In this document: piece after piece, positions 53,620-63,157 of the stretch
Layout: the number at the start of each line of letters is the position of its first letter
Numbering within the stretch: position 1 is the stretch's first letter
Origin: an uncultured Tenacibaculum sp.
Lineage (GTDB): Bacteria; Bacteroidota; Bacteroidia; Flavobacteriales; Flavobacteriaceae
DNA: 64,000 bases
Reading direction: 5' to 3'
Assembly (NCBI RefSeq): GCF_947502995.1
Contig: NZ_CANNBW010000006.1
Span: 62,001 to 126,000, forward strand
Notes under the pieces: generated by a model
Database searches by the model: none
The model's input: only the letters and a program-made list of their open reading frames with translations
What the model was told of the DNA's origin: nothing
Position numbers and translations under genes: made by a program

Positions 53620-53718
53620 AGTATGTAAATATTTTGCGATAAAAGTATTGGGTTGTACACTACGAAAGTCTACGAGAACAGCTGATAGTTGCGAAAGGTT
53701 TGTTTTTAGGTGCGAAAA

Positions 53719-54504
53719 TCAGATTGACCTAAGGTTGTTTTTAAAACTTTTAGATACAGGGATTTCAATTTGTGTAAGTAAAATAGTATTTGAGTTTTTC
53801 CAAGATTTAAAATGAGAAGGGTTTATCAAATGAGATCGATGTACTTGAGTAAGAAAATTGAAATCGGAATGAATTTTTTTCAAGGATGATCTAATTAATT
53901 TAGAATTGATATTGTTTTGATCTAAAAAAAAGACTTCAACATAATTTTGAGATTTAGAAACACAGATTAAATCTTCCTTTTTAATCTTTAAAATATCTAA
54001 TTTATATTCACCTTTTATAGTAATTTTTTTCTCTTCTTTATTTATAGATTTAGGTTGTTCTATTGTTATTTCTTTACTCTGTTTTGGTAGTTGTTTAAGG
54101 GTTAGGTTTCTTGCAAATATTATAATTGGGATAAAAATTAGAGCCGATTTTAAATTGCCATAAAAGAACTGATTAAATGACCAAATCCCATTTAAAAAGG
54201 GACTTTTATAATACAAGAAAGCAAGAGTTAAATTCAGAAAAAGAAAACATAAAATTGATAGAACTTCTAGTACAATGTTCCATTTTTCAAATCTTTGATA
54301 AATAGAATCTTGTAATATCGAAATGATAAAGTAGCTTAAAAAAGTAATCAAGCTAAATCCAATACTTAAAAATTCCCACCAAAGATAATTTCCAAAATTT
54401 CCACTATCGAAAGGTCTTATATAGTATGTGAAAATAAAAATCCAAAGACTTAAAAAAGTACCTACATAAGTATGAAGTTTTATGGAAGGATTTAATTTAT
54501 TCAT
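53719..54504 (-). CDS. Membrane-anchored LytTR-domain regulator
   Basis: 261 residues. Four hydrophobic segments in residues 10-135, then a linker and a C-terminal LytTR DNA-binding domain (about 160-261: KKEDLICVSKSQNYVEVFFL, FLTQVHRSHLINPSHF, TQIEIPVSKSF). No receiver domain, so it is a one-component membrane regulator. It overlaps the SH3 lipoprotein gene by 8 bp, suggesting the lipoprotein acts with it. Confidence 0.9.
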   Translation of the reverse strand: MNKLNPSIKLHTYVGTFLSLWIFIFTYYIRPFDSGNFGNYLWWEFLSIGFSLITFLSYFIISILQDSIYQRFEKWNIVLEVLSILCFLFLNLTLAFLYYKSPFLNGIWSFNQFFYGNLKSALIFIPIIIFARNLTLKQLPKQSKEITIEQPKSINKEEKKITIKGEYKLDILKIKKEDLICVSKSQNYVEVFFLDQNNINSKLIRSSLKKIHSDFNFLTQVHRSHLINPSHFKSWKNSNTILLTQIEIPVSKSFKNNLRSI

Positions 54505-55399
54505 TTAAGATTTTTTCAGTGAATCCATCAAAAACATAACCTATGGTCCATTTATTATTATTGTAGTTTTCTACTTTGATCCAGTTTCCTTTTATAATTT
54601 TCCCTTCATCATAAAGTTCTAGCTTTTTATCTGTTACTTCTTGAACAATAATTTGAGTTCTAAAAGGGAATTTGTCTATTTTATTTCCTTTAAGACTAGG
54701 TTTGTCACGAACAACCAGACCTTTTTTGGCTGTAGTAATTAATAAATCTTGCGATAAATCATGTTTTTCTATAATATCCAATCCACCCCAAGTAAGTTTT
54801 TTTTGTCTCAAAATAAGATCAACTTTTGGTTTACCATCTAAATATTTATAAGTTTTTAATGTATTATATATGGTGTTTTTTTTACCAAAAGTATAGTAAG
54901 ATTCTGGTTCTCCGAATTCTTCAATATCGAAAGTTACATCAGGTAGTTTTATATATTTGCGATCAAGAGTTTCTAAAATATAAACTTTAGTTATAGTACA
55001 AGCACAAGGACATTCATCTATATCAAAAGTGATAACTCTATTTATATTATCTAGATTATGATGCCTAATTTCAAAAACTTCAGCATCGTTTTCATAAAAT
55101 TCAGCATCAATCTCTAAAGCAGAAATTACTTTTCCAGTTTTATCATATAAGTTAAGGGTTCTTTGACTGTCAGAAATGTCAACATTACTTTTTTCAATTT
55201 TTGAAATACGAAAATCTTTAGATTTAACGATTGTATCATTCAAAGCAGTGCCATTTTCAACAGGTTTTTCAGTTTCTTTAGCTTCCACAGTCTTCTCTAA
55301 AGTAGTACTCGTTGTAGTTGTTGTTTTTTTGTCTTCTTCATTTTTGCATGAAAAAAATAAAAAGCACATCATAAATATCAAGAAACCTTTCTTTATCAT
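54497..55399 (-). CDS. Lipoprotein with C-terminal SH3-like domain
   Basis: 300 residues. Lipobox LFFSC (Cys18), then a Lys/Glu/Thr-rich tether of about 50 residues. Middle beta-rich region contains a CPCAC cluster (in DIDECPCACTITKVYI). C-terminal bacterial SH3 (about 225-295): GLVVRDKPSLKGNKIDKFPF and GNWIKVENYNNNKWTIGYVFDG, a fold often used to bind peptidoglycan. Stop overlaps the start of the LytTR regulator. Confidence 0.85.
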   Translation of the reverse strand: MIKKGFLIFMMCFLFFSCKNEEDKKTTTTTSTTLEKTVEAKETEKPVENGTALNDTIVKSKDFRISKIEKSNVDISDSQRTLNLYDKTGKVISALEIDAEFYENDAEVFEIRHHNLDNINRVITFDIDECPCACTITKVYILETLDRKYIKLPDVTFDIEEFGEPESYYTFGKKNTIYNTLKTYKYLDGKPKVDLILRQKKLTWGGLDIIEKHDLSQDLLITTAKKGLVVRDKPSLKGNKIDKFPFRTQIIVQEVTDKKLELYDEGKIIKGNWIKVENYNNNKWTIGYVFDGFTEKILNE

Positions 55400-55515
55400 A
55401 ACATAGTATTTTCAAACTCAAATATAAGATTTTCACAATAACCTAATTTGACGTAGTTTTTAGCGACTTAAAATATTCATATCTTTATAAAGTCAATCAA
55501 TTTAAAAACCACTTC

Positions 55516-57153
55516 GTGAAAAATATAATACTACTACTCTCTATATTTGTTTTAATAGGATGTAAAAAGGAAGAAGAGAAGGAGATTCAATACTTTACAA
55601 AGTATGATGAAACTGCTGAATTAAAAGCACAGCAAGAACATGAGAACCCAAGAATGAAGTTTAAACTGTTACGATCTAAATTCTTGGATATGAATGAAGT
55701 TTTTAAACCTTTTCAAAAAGATTTGAAGCAATTTTCAGAAGAAAATTACAAAAGTTTAAAACCATTAATTATCGAACAATCTATTCCTTCAATTCAGCAA
55801 TCAATTAAAGAAGGAAAGTTAACATATGAAAATCTTACACTATTTTATTTGTATAGAATTAGAAAGTTTGAAAGTGATTCCACAAAATACTTAAACGCAA
55901 TTATTAGTTTAAATCCTAAAGTAATTGAGGAAGCGAAACAAAAAGATAAAGAATTAAAGCAACGAACAGTTGCGAATGAATCTGTATTTGGAATGCCAAT
56001 TTTATTAAAAGATAATATTAATACAGAAAATTTGCCTACTACTGCAGGAGCTGTAGCTTTAAAGGATAATAAAACCAATAATGCTTTTATTACAAAACAA
56101 TTAAAAGCTAATGGAGCTTTAATTTTAGGAAAGGTAAATTTAAGCGAATGGGCATACTATTTTTGTGCTGGTTGTCCGTTAGGATATAGTGCGATTGGAG
56201 GCCAGACTTTAAATCCTTATGGAAGAAAAATATTTGAAACAGGAGGTTCAAGTTCTGGAAGTGGTGTCGCAACTGCTGTAAATTATGCCGTAGCAACTAT
56301 TGGAACAGAAACAGCAGGTTCAATAACATCACCTTCAAGTCAGAATTCAGTTGTAGGACTAAAACCAACAATCGGTTTGCTAAGTCGTTCAGGAATAGTT
56401 CCAATTTCCAGTACACTAGATACGCCAGGTCCAATGACAAAAAATGTAATAGACAATTATATTCTTTTACAAGCATTATTAGGAAAAGATGCATCAGATG
56501 AAAAATCATTTGCCTTATCGGAAAATGAAAAACAATTTCAAAATCAAAGTTTAGAAGGTAAAAGACTAGGAGTTTTTAAAGCTTTACTTGCTGACTCTAT
56601 TTACAAAAGGACTGTAGAGAAAATAAAAAATACAGGAGCTGTTTTAGTTGAAATTTCACCAAAGCAAACAAGTTTAGAAGGTTTTTTAACACTTTTGAAT
56701 ATAGATATGAAACATGATTTGCCAATTTATTTAAAAGATAAAAATGTAGGTGTAAGATATGTTAAAGATGTCATAGCATTTAATAAAAAAGATACAGTTA
56801 AGAGAGCGCCTTATGGGCAACAATTATTTGAAGGGATTGTTAAGGATTCTACAAGTTTGAAAGAAGTTGTAGCTTTAATTACAGATCCTCTTAACAGTGA
56901 AGGTAGAATGTACTTTAAATCATTAAAAGAAGAAAACCTAGATGCAATTCTTTCTATTAATAATTTCCACTCAGCATATTCAGCAGTAGCAGAGTATCCT
57001 AATTTAACAATTCCTATGGGATACAAAGAAACAGGAGAACCAATTAGTTTGACTTTCATTGGTTTACCAAAAACAGAATTTAAACTATTATCTTTAGGTA
57101 TGGCTTTTGAAAAATTATCGAAAGCTAGAAAATTACCTAAAGACTATGAGTGA
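55516..57153 (+). CDS. Lipoprotein amidase (amidase signature family)
   Basis: 545 residues from a GTG start that gives a lipoprotein signal (lipobox LIGC, Cys16). The amidase signature domain starts near 90. The Lys-Ser-cisSer-Ser catalytic set is visible: Lys165 in LLKDNINT, serines of GGSSSGSG (245-249) and Ser269 in TETAGSITSP. Unlike GatA it is exported and tethered, so the substrate is periplasmic: peptide amides or cell-wall fragments are possible. Confidence 0.88.
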   Translation: MKNIILLLSIFVLIGCKKEEEKEIQYFTKYDETAELKAQQEHENPRMKFKLLRSKFLDMNEVFKPFQKDLKQFSEENYKSLKPLIIEQSIPSIQQSIKEGKLTYENLTLFYLYRIRKFESDSTKYLNAIISLNPKVIEEAKQKDKELKQRTVANESVFGMPILLKDNINTENLPTTAGAVALKDNKTNNAFITKQLKANGALILGKVNLSEWAYYFCAGCPLGYSAIGGQTLNPYGRKIFETGGSSSGSGVATAVNYAVATIGTETAGSITSPSSQNSVVGLKPTIGLLSRSGIVPISSTLDTPGPMTKNVIDNYILLQALLGKDASDEKSFALSENEKQFQNQSLEGKRLGVFKALLADSIYKRTVEKIKNTGAVLVEISPKQTSLEGFLTLLNIDMKHDLPIYLKDKNVGVRYVKDVIAFNKKDTVKRAPYGQQLFEGIVKDSTSLKEVVALITDPLNSEGRMYFKSLKEENLDAILSINNFHSAYSAVAEYPNLTIPMGYKETGEPISLTFIGLPKTEFKLLSLGMAFEKLSKARKLPKDYE

Positions 57154-57171
57154 TTTATGACGAATAAATCA

Positions 57172-57179
57172 TAATTTTG
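57172..57179 (+). promoter_or_regulatory. TANNTTTG box for rimO
   Basis: TAATTTTG followed by CACACC, 22 nt before the rimO ATG. Confidence 0.55.
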
Positions 57180-57201
57180 CACACCTTAAATTTTTAGATA
57201 G

Positions 57202-58557
57202 ATGCGTACTAAATCTACAAAACAAAATAAGATCAATGTGGTAACCTTAGGTTGTTCTAAAAACGTTTACGATAGTGAAGTGTTAATGGGACAGTTAAAA
57301 GCTAATGGTAAAAATGTTGTACATGAAGATCCTGAAGATGATGGAAACATTGTAGTAATTAACACTTGTGGTTTTATAGGTAAAGCCAAAGAAGAGAGTG
57401 TTGATACAATTTTACATTATGCGCAAAAAAAGGAAAGAGGTGAAGTAGATAAAGTTTTCGTTTCTGGTTGTTTAAGTGAACGTTATAAACCAGATTTAGA
57501 AAAAGAGATCACTAATGTAGATCAGTATTTTGGTACACACGATTTACCAAATCTGTTAAAAGTATTAGAAGCAGATTACAAACACGAGTTAATTGGTGAA
57601 CGTTTAACAACAACACCAAAGCATTATGCATATTTAAAAATCGCAGAAGGTTGTGATCGTCCATGTTCATTTTGTGCAATTCCATTAATGCGAGGAAAAC
57701 ATAAATCGACACCAATTGAAGATTTAGTGATTGAAGCTACAAAGTTAGCAGCAAATGGAATTAAAGAAATCATGTTAATTGCTCAAGATTTAACCTATTA
57801 TGGTTTAGATATCTATAAGAAAAGAGCTTTAGCAGATTTATTAAGAGAGCTAGTAAAAGTTGATGGAATTGAATGGATTCGTTTGCATTATGCATTCCCA
57901 ACAGGGTTTCCAATGGACGTATTAGAAGTAATGAAAACAGAACCTAAAGTTTGTAATTACTTAGATATTCCATTACAACATATTAATACAGAGATTTTAA
58001 AATCGATGAAACGTGGAACAACTCACGAAAAAACAACAAGCTTAATTCATAAGTTTAGAGAGTTTGTTCCAGATATGGCAATTCGTACGACATTAATTGT
58101 TGGATATCCTGGAGAAACAGAAGAGCAATTCCAAGAGTTAAAAGATTGGGTTGAAGAGATGCGTTTCGAACGTTTAGGTGCTTTTGAATATTCTCACGAA
58201 GAAAATACTGGAGCTTATGTTTTAGAAGACGATGTTCCTGTTGATGTGAAATTCCGTAGAGTAAATGAAATCATGGAAGTTCAAAGTCAGATTTCTTGGG
58301 AATTAAATCAAGAAAAAATAGGTAAGACTTTCCGTTGTTTATTCGATAGAAAAGATGGAGAATATTATTACGGAAGAACAGAGTTTGATTCGCCAGATGT
58401 TGATAATGATGTTATTGTTGATGCAACAGAACATTACATTAAATTAGGGGAGTTTATTGATGTTGAAATTTATGATGCAGGAGATTTTGACTTATATGGA
58501 AAACCAACAGTAAAACAAGAACCTTTCGTACCAATGAATCAACGAAAGAAAAAATAA
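57202..58557 (+). CDS. rimO: Ribosomal protein uS12 methylthiotransferase RimO
   Basis: 451 residues. N-terminal UPF0004 domain with INVVTLGCSKNVYDSEVLM, VVINTCGFIGKAKEES and FVSGCLSERY (three Cys of the first cluster). Radical SAM motif CDRPCSFCAIPLMRGKHKS. C-terminal TRAM domain. Adds a methylthio group to the conserved aspartate of S12. A terminator follows at 58572. Confidence 0.96.
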   Translation: MRTKSTKQNKINVVTLGCSKNVYDSEVLMGQLKANGKNVVHEDPEDDGNIVVINTCGFIGKAKEESVDTILHYAQKKERGEVDKVFVSGCLSERYKPDLEKEITNVDQYFGTHDLPNLLKVLEADYKHELIGERLTTTPKHYAYLKIAEGCDRPCSFCAIPLMRGKHKSTPIEDLVIEATKLAANGIKEIMLIAQDLTYYGLDIYKKRALADLLRELVKVDGIEWIRLHYAFPTGFPMDVLEVMKTEPKVCNYLDIPLQHINTEILKSMKRGTTHEKTTSLIHKFREFVPDMAIRTTLIVGYPGETEEQFQELKDWVEEMRFERLGAFEYSHEENTGAYVLEDDVPVDVKFRRVNEIMEVQSQISWELNQEKIGKTFRCLFDRKDGEYYYGRTEFDSPDVDNDVIVDATEHYIKLGEFIDVEIYDAGDFDLYGKPTVKQEPFVPMNQRKKK

Positions 58558-58571
58558 AAAGACCAAAAATT

Positions 58572-58597
58572 AATCCTGCAGTAGCAGGATTTTTTTT
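58572..58597 (+). terminator. Terminator of rimO
   Basis: AATCCTGC / GCAGGATT stem with a 4-base loop and a T run, ending 13 bases before the next ATG. Confidence 0.9.
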
Positions 58598-58610
58598 GAT
58601 CTTTGTTTAT

Positions 58611-59345
58611 ATGAAACAAGCATTTTTTAATTGGAGCTCAGGTAAAGATTCTGCATTCGCATTGTATAAAGTATTACAAGATAAAGAATACGTCATCAAG
58701 AAATTATTGACAAATGTTAATGAAGAGTATCGTAGAATCTCTATGCATGGATTAAGAGAAGAACTACTTGATGAGCAAGTTAAAGCTATCGGCTTTCCTT
58801 CAGAGAAATTATATTTTCCTGCTCAAGTAACTATGGAAATGTATAATCAAAAGATGAAAGAAACTCTAACTTCTTTTAAAGATGAACATTTAGATTATGC
58901 GATTTTTGGTGATATTTTTTTAGAAGATTTAAAAAAATATAGAGATCAAAAGTTAGCAGAAGTTGGTTTAAAAGGAGTGTATCCATTATGGAAAAGAGAT
59001 ACTAAAGAATTGCTTAAAGAGTTTTTGCAATTAGGATTTAAAACTATTACAGTTTGTGTAAATGCCAAGTTATTAGGGAAAGAGTTTGTTGGACGTATCA
59101 TAGATGAAGATTTTATTAATGAGTTGCCTGATAATATAGATCCATGTGGTGAAAATGGTGAATTTCATACTTTCTGTTTTGATGGTCCTATTTTTAAAAA
59201 TCCTGTAAAATTTGAAGTAGGAGAGAAAGTATTAAAATCATATACACTTAATGAAGATGATGATCAAAGTTGTCACACAGATACTTCAGAAGATATAAAA
59301 GAATATGATACAAGTTTTTGGTATTGTGATTTAATCCCAGTTTAA
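58611..59345 (+). CDS. Dph6-type ATP-binding amidoligase
   Basis: 244 residues from the ATG at 58611 (MKQAFFNWSSGKDSAFALYK); an in-frame TTG at 58596 lies in the terminator T run and is rejected. PP-loop SSGKDSAFAL binds ATP. CVNAKLLGKEFVGR and the DPCGENGEFHTF motif are hallmarks of the diphthine-ammonia-ligase family (MJ0570/Dph6). Bacteria have no diphthamide, so the real substrate is unknown. Confidence 0.92.
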   Translation: MKQAFFNWSSGKDSAFALYKVLQDKEYVIKKLLTNVNEEYRRISMHGLREELLDEQVKAIGFPSEKLYFPAQVTMEMYNQKMKETLTSFKDEHLDYAIFGDIFLEDLKKYRDQKLAEVGLKGVYPLWKRDTKELLKEFLQLGFKTITVCVNAKLLGKEFVGRIIDEDFINELPDNIDPCGENGEFHTFCFDGPIFKNPVKFEVGEKVLKSYTLNEDDDQSCHTDTSEDIKEYDTSFWYCDLIPV

Positions 59346-59497
59346 TATTCTATTATAATAAAAAACCTCCTTTTTTTAAAAGTGTAAATCTGTTGATTTT
59401 TTGAGGTAAAAAACTGATAGATAGTGGTTTTTATCATTAGGTTGGCTTCTTTGTTGTGTTTTAGATTGCAGAGGTAAATTATAAACCTTTTGAAATC

Positions 59498-61723
59498 ATG
59501 TCAACCAAAGAAAAAAACACTACGATTCATTTTAAGTCAAGTGAAAAAACGAAATCACTTGAATTAATTGCTTATTTATTTGATAGAAATAAGAAGTTAG
59601 TTGAAAAAGTAACTATAAAAGATGATAAAGCTAAGTTTAAAACTAAATTTGATAGAAGGGATAATTCATCAATTTTAGTATTACCAAACGATGAAGCAAT
59701 TTCAAACGAGAGTGATTTTGCAGTATTAGTGAGTAAACATAAAGCTTATCGACCGAAAATAAGAATTAATAGAAGCAATGAGTTAGAAGTATTGGCTATT
59801 CCTGATAAATTAACTGCATTTTGGTTTAGAAAAAAATGTAGAGTTCTTGGGAATGTATCTAAAGTTTTTAATATCAATAATTTTAAAGATAGAAAAGGCT
59901 TATGTAATGTTCGAGTTCATATTTGCGAAGTAGATAGGATAGAATGGTTACTGCCAAAAGTACCAGATGATATCATTATTAAAATTCCAGATTTAATATT
60001 GTATCCTGAAATACCAATGCCTATTCCAACTATAAAAGAAATCCCTGAAATACCAAGACCATTTCCATTACCAAATTTAAACTTCGATTTTAATTTTTTT
60101 GAAGGCACTAAAAGACCTGAATTAAATTTAAAGTTCCCAAAAGAAAATAAATTAATTTTATCCAAGGCTACTCAACCAATTATCGCAAATGAAAAAGTTT
60201 TAAACTTACTACAAAGTAAAAATCCAAAATTAATAAGAGAGGCAATTTTAAATAACTTCTCTTTATTTCATCCTGTAATTTGTTTAGTTCCTTGGTTGTG
60301 GCATTATTTTTATAAGTGTGATCACTTAACTACTGTATATACTGATAATAATGGAGATTTTGATACTGAAATTTCTTACGCAATATTTGGAGATCATCCT
60401 GATTTATATTTCTGGGTAGAAGCATTCATAGATGATCAGTGGGTAACAGTATATAAGCCATGGTTGTCGTGTAATACATATTGGAATTATAAATGTGGTA
60501 CAGAGGTAAATATAAATGTAACAGATGAAAGAGTTCGTTGGGAATGTTCTAACGATTTAGATGGTGAATTAATTTGGATTAAAACAATTAATTGGGGAAC
60601 TAGTGTTACTCACATAGAACAAAGAGATGTGGATGGAGTTCCAATTCAAGGTAAAATTTTAAAAAGACAAGGATTAACAGATAAGCATGAAACAAAAGGG
60701 AATTTTAGAAGGCCTTTTGGAAAGAATTTATCTTTTATAGTACAATTTAGTAAAGACTTACCTAGTAATAAATACACCTATTACAGATGGTCGTTTAAGA
60801 AAGCTAAAAATGCTGATTTATCCGACGTTGTAAGTACATATAAAAGCTTAGATAATTTAGTTAGAAAATCATATTCATATACTTTTAGAGATAGCAATGG
60901 GCATTTACATTTTAATTACAATAGTGTTAAGCTAGGTCCTTTTGATGTTGCTTCAGAAAGAAATTTATATTTAATTCCAACGAGTTCACCGCAAGATGCA
61001 CCATTCAACGCTCCCGAACAAGATGCAGATTGGGATAGAAATACAAGAACAATAGCTTTTGATTCTTCTTTAGAAGGAGATGGTTTATATGAGTTTATAT
61101 TAGAACTTTTTGATAAAAACGGTAACAAAGTAACTAATATACCGAATCAATTATTCCAAGTTCCAGATTTTGATACGTTTACACCTTCAATAAATGCGCC
61201 AGCAATAAATTTGGTTAATAATATAGGAACGAATACTTGTAGTGCATTTAAAATGGTCATGAGAATTGACAATAGTTCTACTCAAGCAGATATTTATAAA
61301 ATAAAAGTTGATGGAGTAGAGGTAAATCCTACTTGTTGTGGTTTTGTACCTTATGAAAATGTAAACTCTAACATTGAAATTAAATTTAGAGCATATCATC
61401 CTCACAATTTTGCTGATTTAAGTTTTGTGGTTCAAAAAGGAACATGTAGTGATTCTGTTCAAACAAGAAAAACGAATGCAAGAGGAATGGTTATTGGAAA
61501 TGCAATAACAACGACTAGTCCAAATTATGTCAGAAATGAATTTAGTGAATACACAAAAACATTTAAACCTACAGATTTGTTGGGGATTTGTGCTAGTGAA
61601 GAGAAAGCAGCTTTTGCACAACGGTTATATGTTAATGCTTTGGCAACTAACGGAGATCATGAAATAGATGCTTATGATTCTTCTAAATTAGTAGCTTTTG
61701 CACTAGATAAAAAAGAGAGTTAG
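59498..61723 (+). CDS. Large protein of unknown function
   Basis: 741 residues, no signal peptide. Layout: residues 1-100 beta-rich (RSNELEVLAIPDKLTAFW); 115-150 transthyretin/carboxypeptidase-regulatory-like strand pair (GNVSKVFNINNFKDRKGLCN, VRVHICEVDRIEWLLPK); 157-193 a Pro/Ile repeat region (IPDLILYPEIPMPIPTIKEI); 275-345 a second beta segment with YTDNNGDFDTEISYAIFGDH and several Cys and Trp; then extended beta and a CC pair (NPTCCGFVP) near the C-terminal third. I recognise no established family. Own promoter region (59346-59497) and own terminator. Confidence 0.75.
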   Translation: MSTKEKNTTIHFKSSEKTKSLELIAYLFDRNKKLVEKVTIKDDKAKFKTKFDRRDNSSILVLPNDEAISNESDFAVLVSKHKAYRPKIRINRSNELEVLAIPDKLTAFWFRKKCRVLGNVSKVFNINNFKDRKGLCNVRVHICEVDRIEWLLPKVPDDIIIKIPDLILYPEIPMPIPTIKEIPEIPRPFPLPNLNFDFNFFEGTKRPELNLKFPKENKLILSKATQPIIANEKVLNLLQSKNPKLIREAILNNFSLFHPVICLVPWLWHYFYKCDHLTTVYTDNNGDFDTEISYAIFGDHPDLYFWVEAFIDDQWVTVYKPWLSCNTYWNYKCGTEVNINVTDERVRWECSNDLDGELIWIKTINWGTSVTHIEQRDVDGVPIQGKILKRQGLTDKHETKGNFRRPFGKNLSFIVQFSKDLPSNKYTYYRWSFKKAKNADLSDVVSTYKSLDNLVRKSYSYTFRDSNGHLHFNYNSVKLGPFDVASERNLYLIPTSSPQDAPFNAPEQDADWDRNTRTIAFDSSLEGDGLYEFILELFDKNGNKVTNIPNQLFQVPDFDTFTPSINAPAINLVNNIGTNTCSAFKMVMRIDNSSTQADIYKIKVDGVEVNPTCCGFVPYENVNSNIEIKFRAYHPHNFADLSFVVQKGTCSDSVQTRKTNARGMVIGNAITTTSPNYVRNEFSEYTKTFKPTDLLGICASEEKAAFAQRLYVNALATNGDHEIDAYDSSKLVAFALDKKES

Positions 61724-61753
61724 AGTTAATAAGATTATATTGTTTGTGTTAAT

Positions 61754-61796
61754 AACAACCTTGAGAATTAAAAATATTCTTGAGGTTGTTTTTTTA
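61754..61796 (+). terminator. Terminator of the 741-residue gene
   Basis: AACAACCTTGAGAAT / ATTCTTGAGGTTGTT stem with two G-U pairs, then a T run. Confidence 0.85.
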
Positions 61797-61902
61797 GTGA
61801 GGATATTATTAGTTAGTTTTACTAAAGTCAAATTTGTTATGATTAGAAAAATATTATTAGTATCGTTATCATTTATTAGCTTTCAAAAAGAAATAATTTA
61901 AA

Positions 61903-62424
61903 ATGAAGAAGTTTTTTATCTTAAGTACTTTAGTTTGTTGTTTTTCAAATTGTTCTTTTTTTGAACATAAAAAAATTATAATTACAAAAGATTATATTAT
62001 AAATGAAAATTGGATAAACGATCACAATGGTATTTTTATTGAGAGAATGAAAGTGAAACAGGACAGTATAATTAATATTTTAGATGTAAATTTTGATGGA
62101 GCAGATATTAATAGTATAAATATAGTAAATAAATTGGAAAAAGATAGTTTGTTTTTCTATAGTTATAACGTAGGTAAAACATATGATTCTTCAATGTCTT
62201 TATCCAAATTGTCTGAAAAGAAAATTTATTTCCATAAGCCTAACGAAGGTTTATGGGTTAAAGGTCGTTTTTCTGGAGACACTGTTAAAGTTCTTGGTAG
62301 TTTAGGTAATAATAAATGGTACAAGTTTTCTAATTTAAAATCAAGAACTAAGTTTTTTGTATTTATTTATGTAGATACTACAGGTCAAGTTCATCGATTT
62401 GATCAAGACTTATCAAATTATTAA
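61903..62424 (+). CDS. Small lipoprotein of unknown function
   Basis: 173 residues. Cys-rich signal (LVCCFSNCSFF, probable lipid Cys17). Mature part is beta-rich, with INILDVNFDGADINSINIVN and a repeated hydrophobic-polar pattern ending FVFIYVDTTGQVHRFDQDL. No family recognised. Convergent with the PAS gene across a shared terminator. Confidence 0.65.
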   Translation: MKKFFILSTLVCCFSNCSFFEHKKIIITKDYIINENWINDHNGIFIERMKVKQDSIINILDVNFDGADINSINIVNKLEKDSLFFYSYNVGKTYDSSMSLSKLSEKKIYFHKPNEGLWVKGRFSGDTVKVLGSLGNNKWYKFSNLKSRTKFFVFIYVDTTGQVHRFDQDLSNY

Positions 62425-62470
62425 AATATATTTTGATACATCAAAAAATTCTTTGGTCTACATGAAAATA

Positions 62471-62513
62471 AAAAAAACCTTGAAATTCTTTTATAGAATT
62501 TCAAGGTTTTTTT
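62471..62513. terminator. Bidirectional terminator
   Basis: ACCTTGAAATTCT / AGAATTTCAAGGT stem with flanking A and T runs, 5-base loop; separates convergent genes. Confidence 0.92.
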
Positions 62514-62535
62514 ATGTATTGTGATAACTTAAAAA

Positions 62536-63105
62536 CTAAGCTATTTGCTTTTCTAAAGCTAAAAAGTGAGTTACTTCATTTTTGTCTTTTAATGGGAAAA
62601 TATGAAGCTCACATTTATATTCTGTTTTATCTTTTTTATGATTTATGATAACCTCTTTAAATGGATTGCCTAATTGAAGTTTTTGTTTAATCCTTTCTCT
62701 GACTTCAGCGGATGTTGATCGTCCTTGTAAAAAACTAGGAGTTTTTCTAACTGCATAATTTTTGGGATAACCAGTCATTTTAGAGAAACCATCGTTAACC
62801 CAAAGAATATTTCTATCGATATCCGTTAGAATTAAAGCTTCAAAAGAGTTTTTAGTTAAAATACTTTCTATGTTACTTTTCCAAGAAAAATTTTTAGCCA
62901 CATTTTTTAAAGAAAAAATATCACTTTGAATAGAAGATTCTTCTAATAAAAAATTATAATTCTGTATATGAATATCAAAACTAAGCATGTTAATTCTAGC
63001 TTTATCCTTATTAACAAGTAAAGGTTTTATATTCTCGTACTTTTTTTGCGATAAAGAATTAACATATATATCTAAACTCTTCATTTCAGTTATAGCATTT
63101 TTCAT
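62536..63105 (-). CDS. PAS-domain protein, LOV-like but without the flavin cysteine
   Basis: 189 residues. N-terminal helical part (1-85), then one PAS domain (about 86-189): ALILTDIDRNILWVNDGFSK, MTGYPKNYAVRKTPSFLQGR, and ELHIFPLKDKNEVTHFLALE. The segment KTPSFLQG lines up with GxNCRFLQ of LOV photoreceptors but has no Cys, so a light-driven adduct is not expected. No output domain; may bind partners or a small ligand. Confidence 0.82.
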   Translation of the reverse strand: MKNAITEMKSLDIYVNSLSQKKYENIKPLLVNKDKARINMLSFDIHIQNYNFLLEESSIQSDIFSLKNVAKNFSWKSNIESILTKNSFEALILTDIDRNILWVNDGFSKMTGYPKNYAVRKTPSFLQGRSTSAEVRERIKQKLQLGNPFKEVIINHKKDKTEYKCELHIFPLKDKNEVTHFLALEKQIA

Positions 63106-63157
63106 TGTAGTTTAGTTTTAAAAAGTTAAAAATAGTTAAATATTCTTCATATACAAG

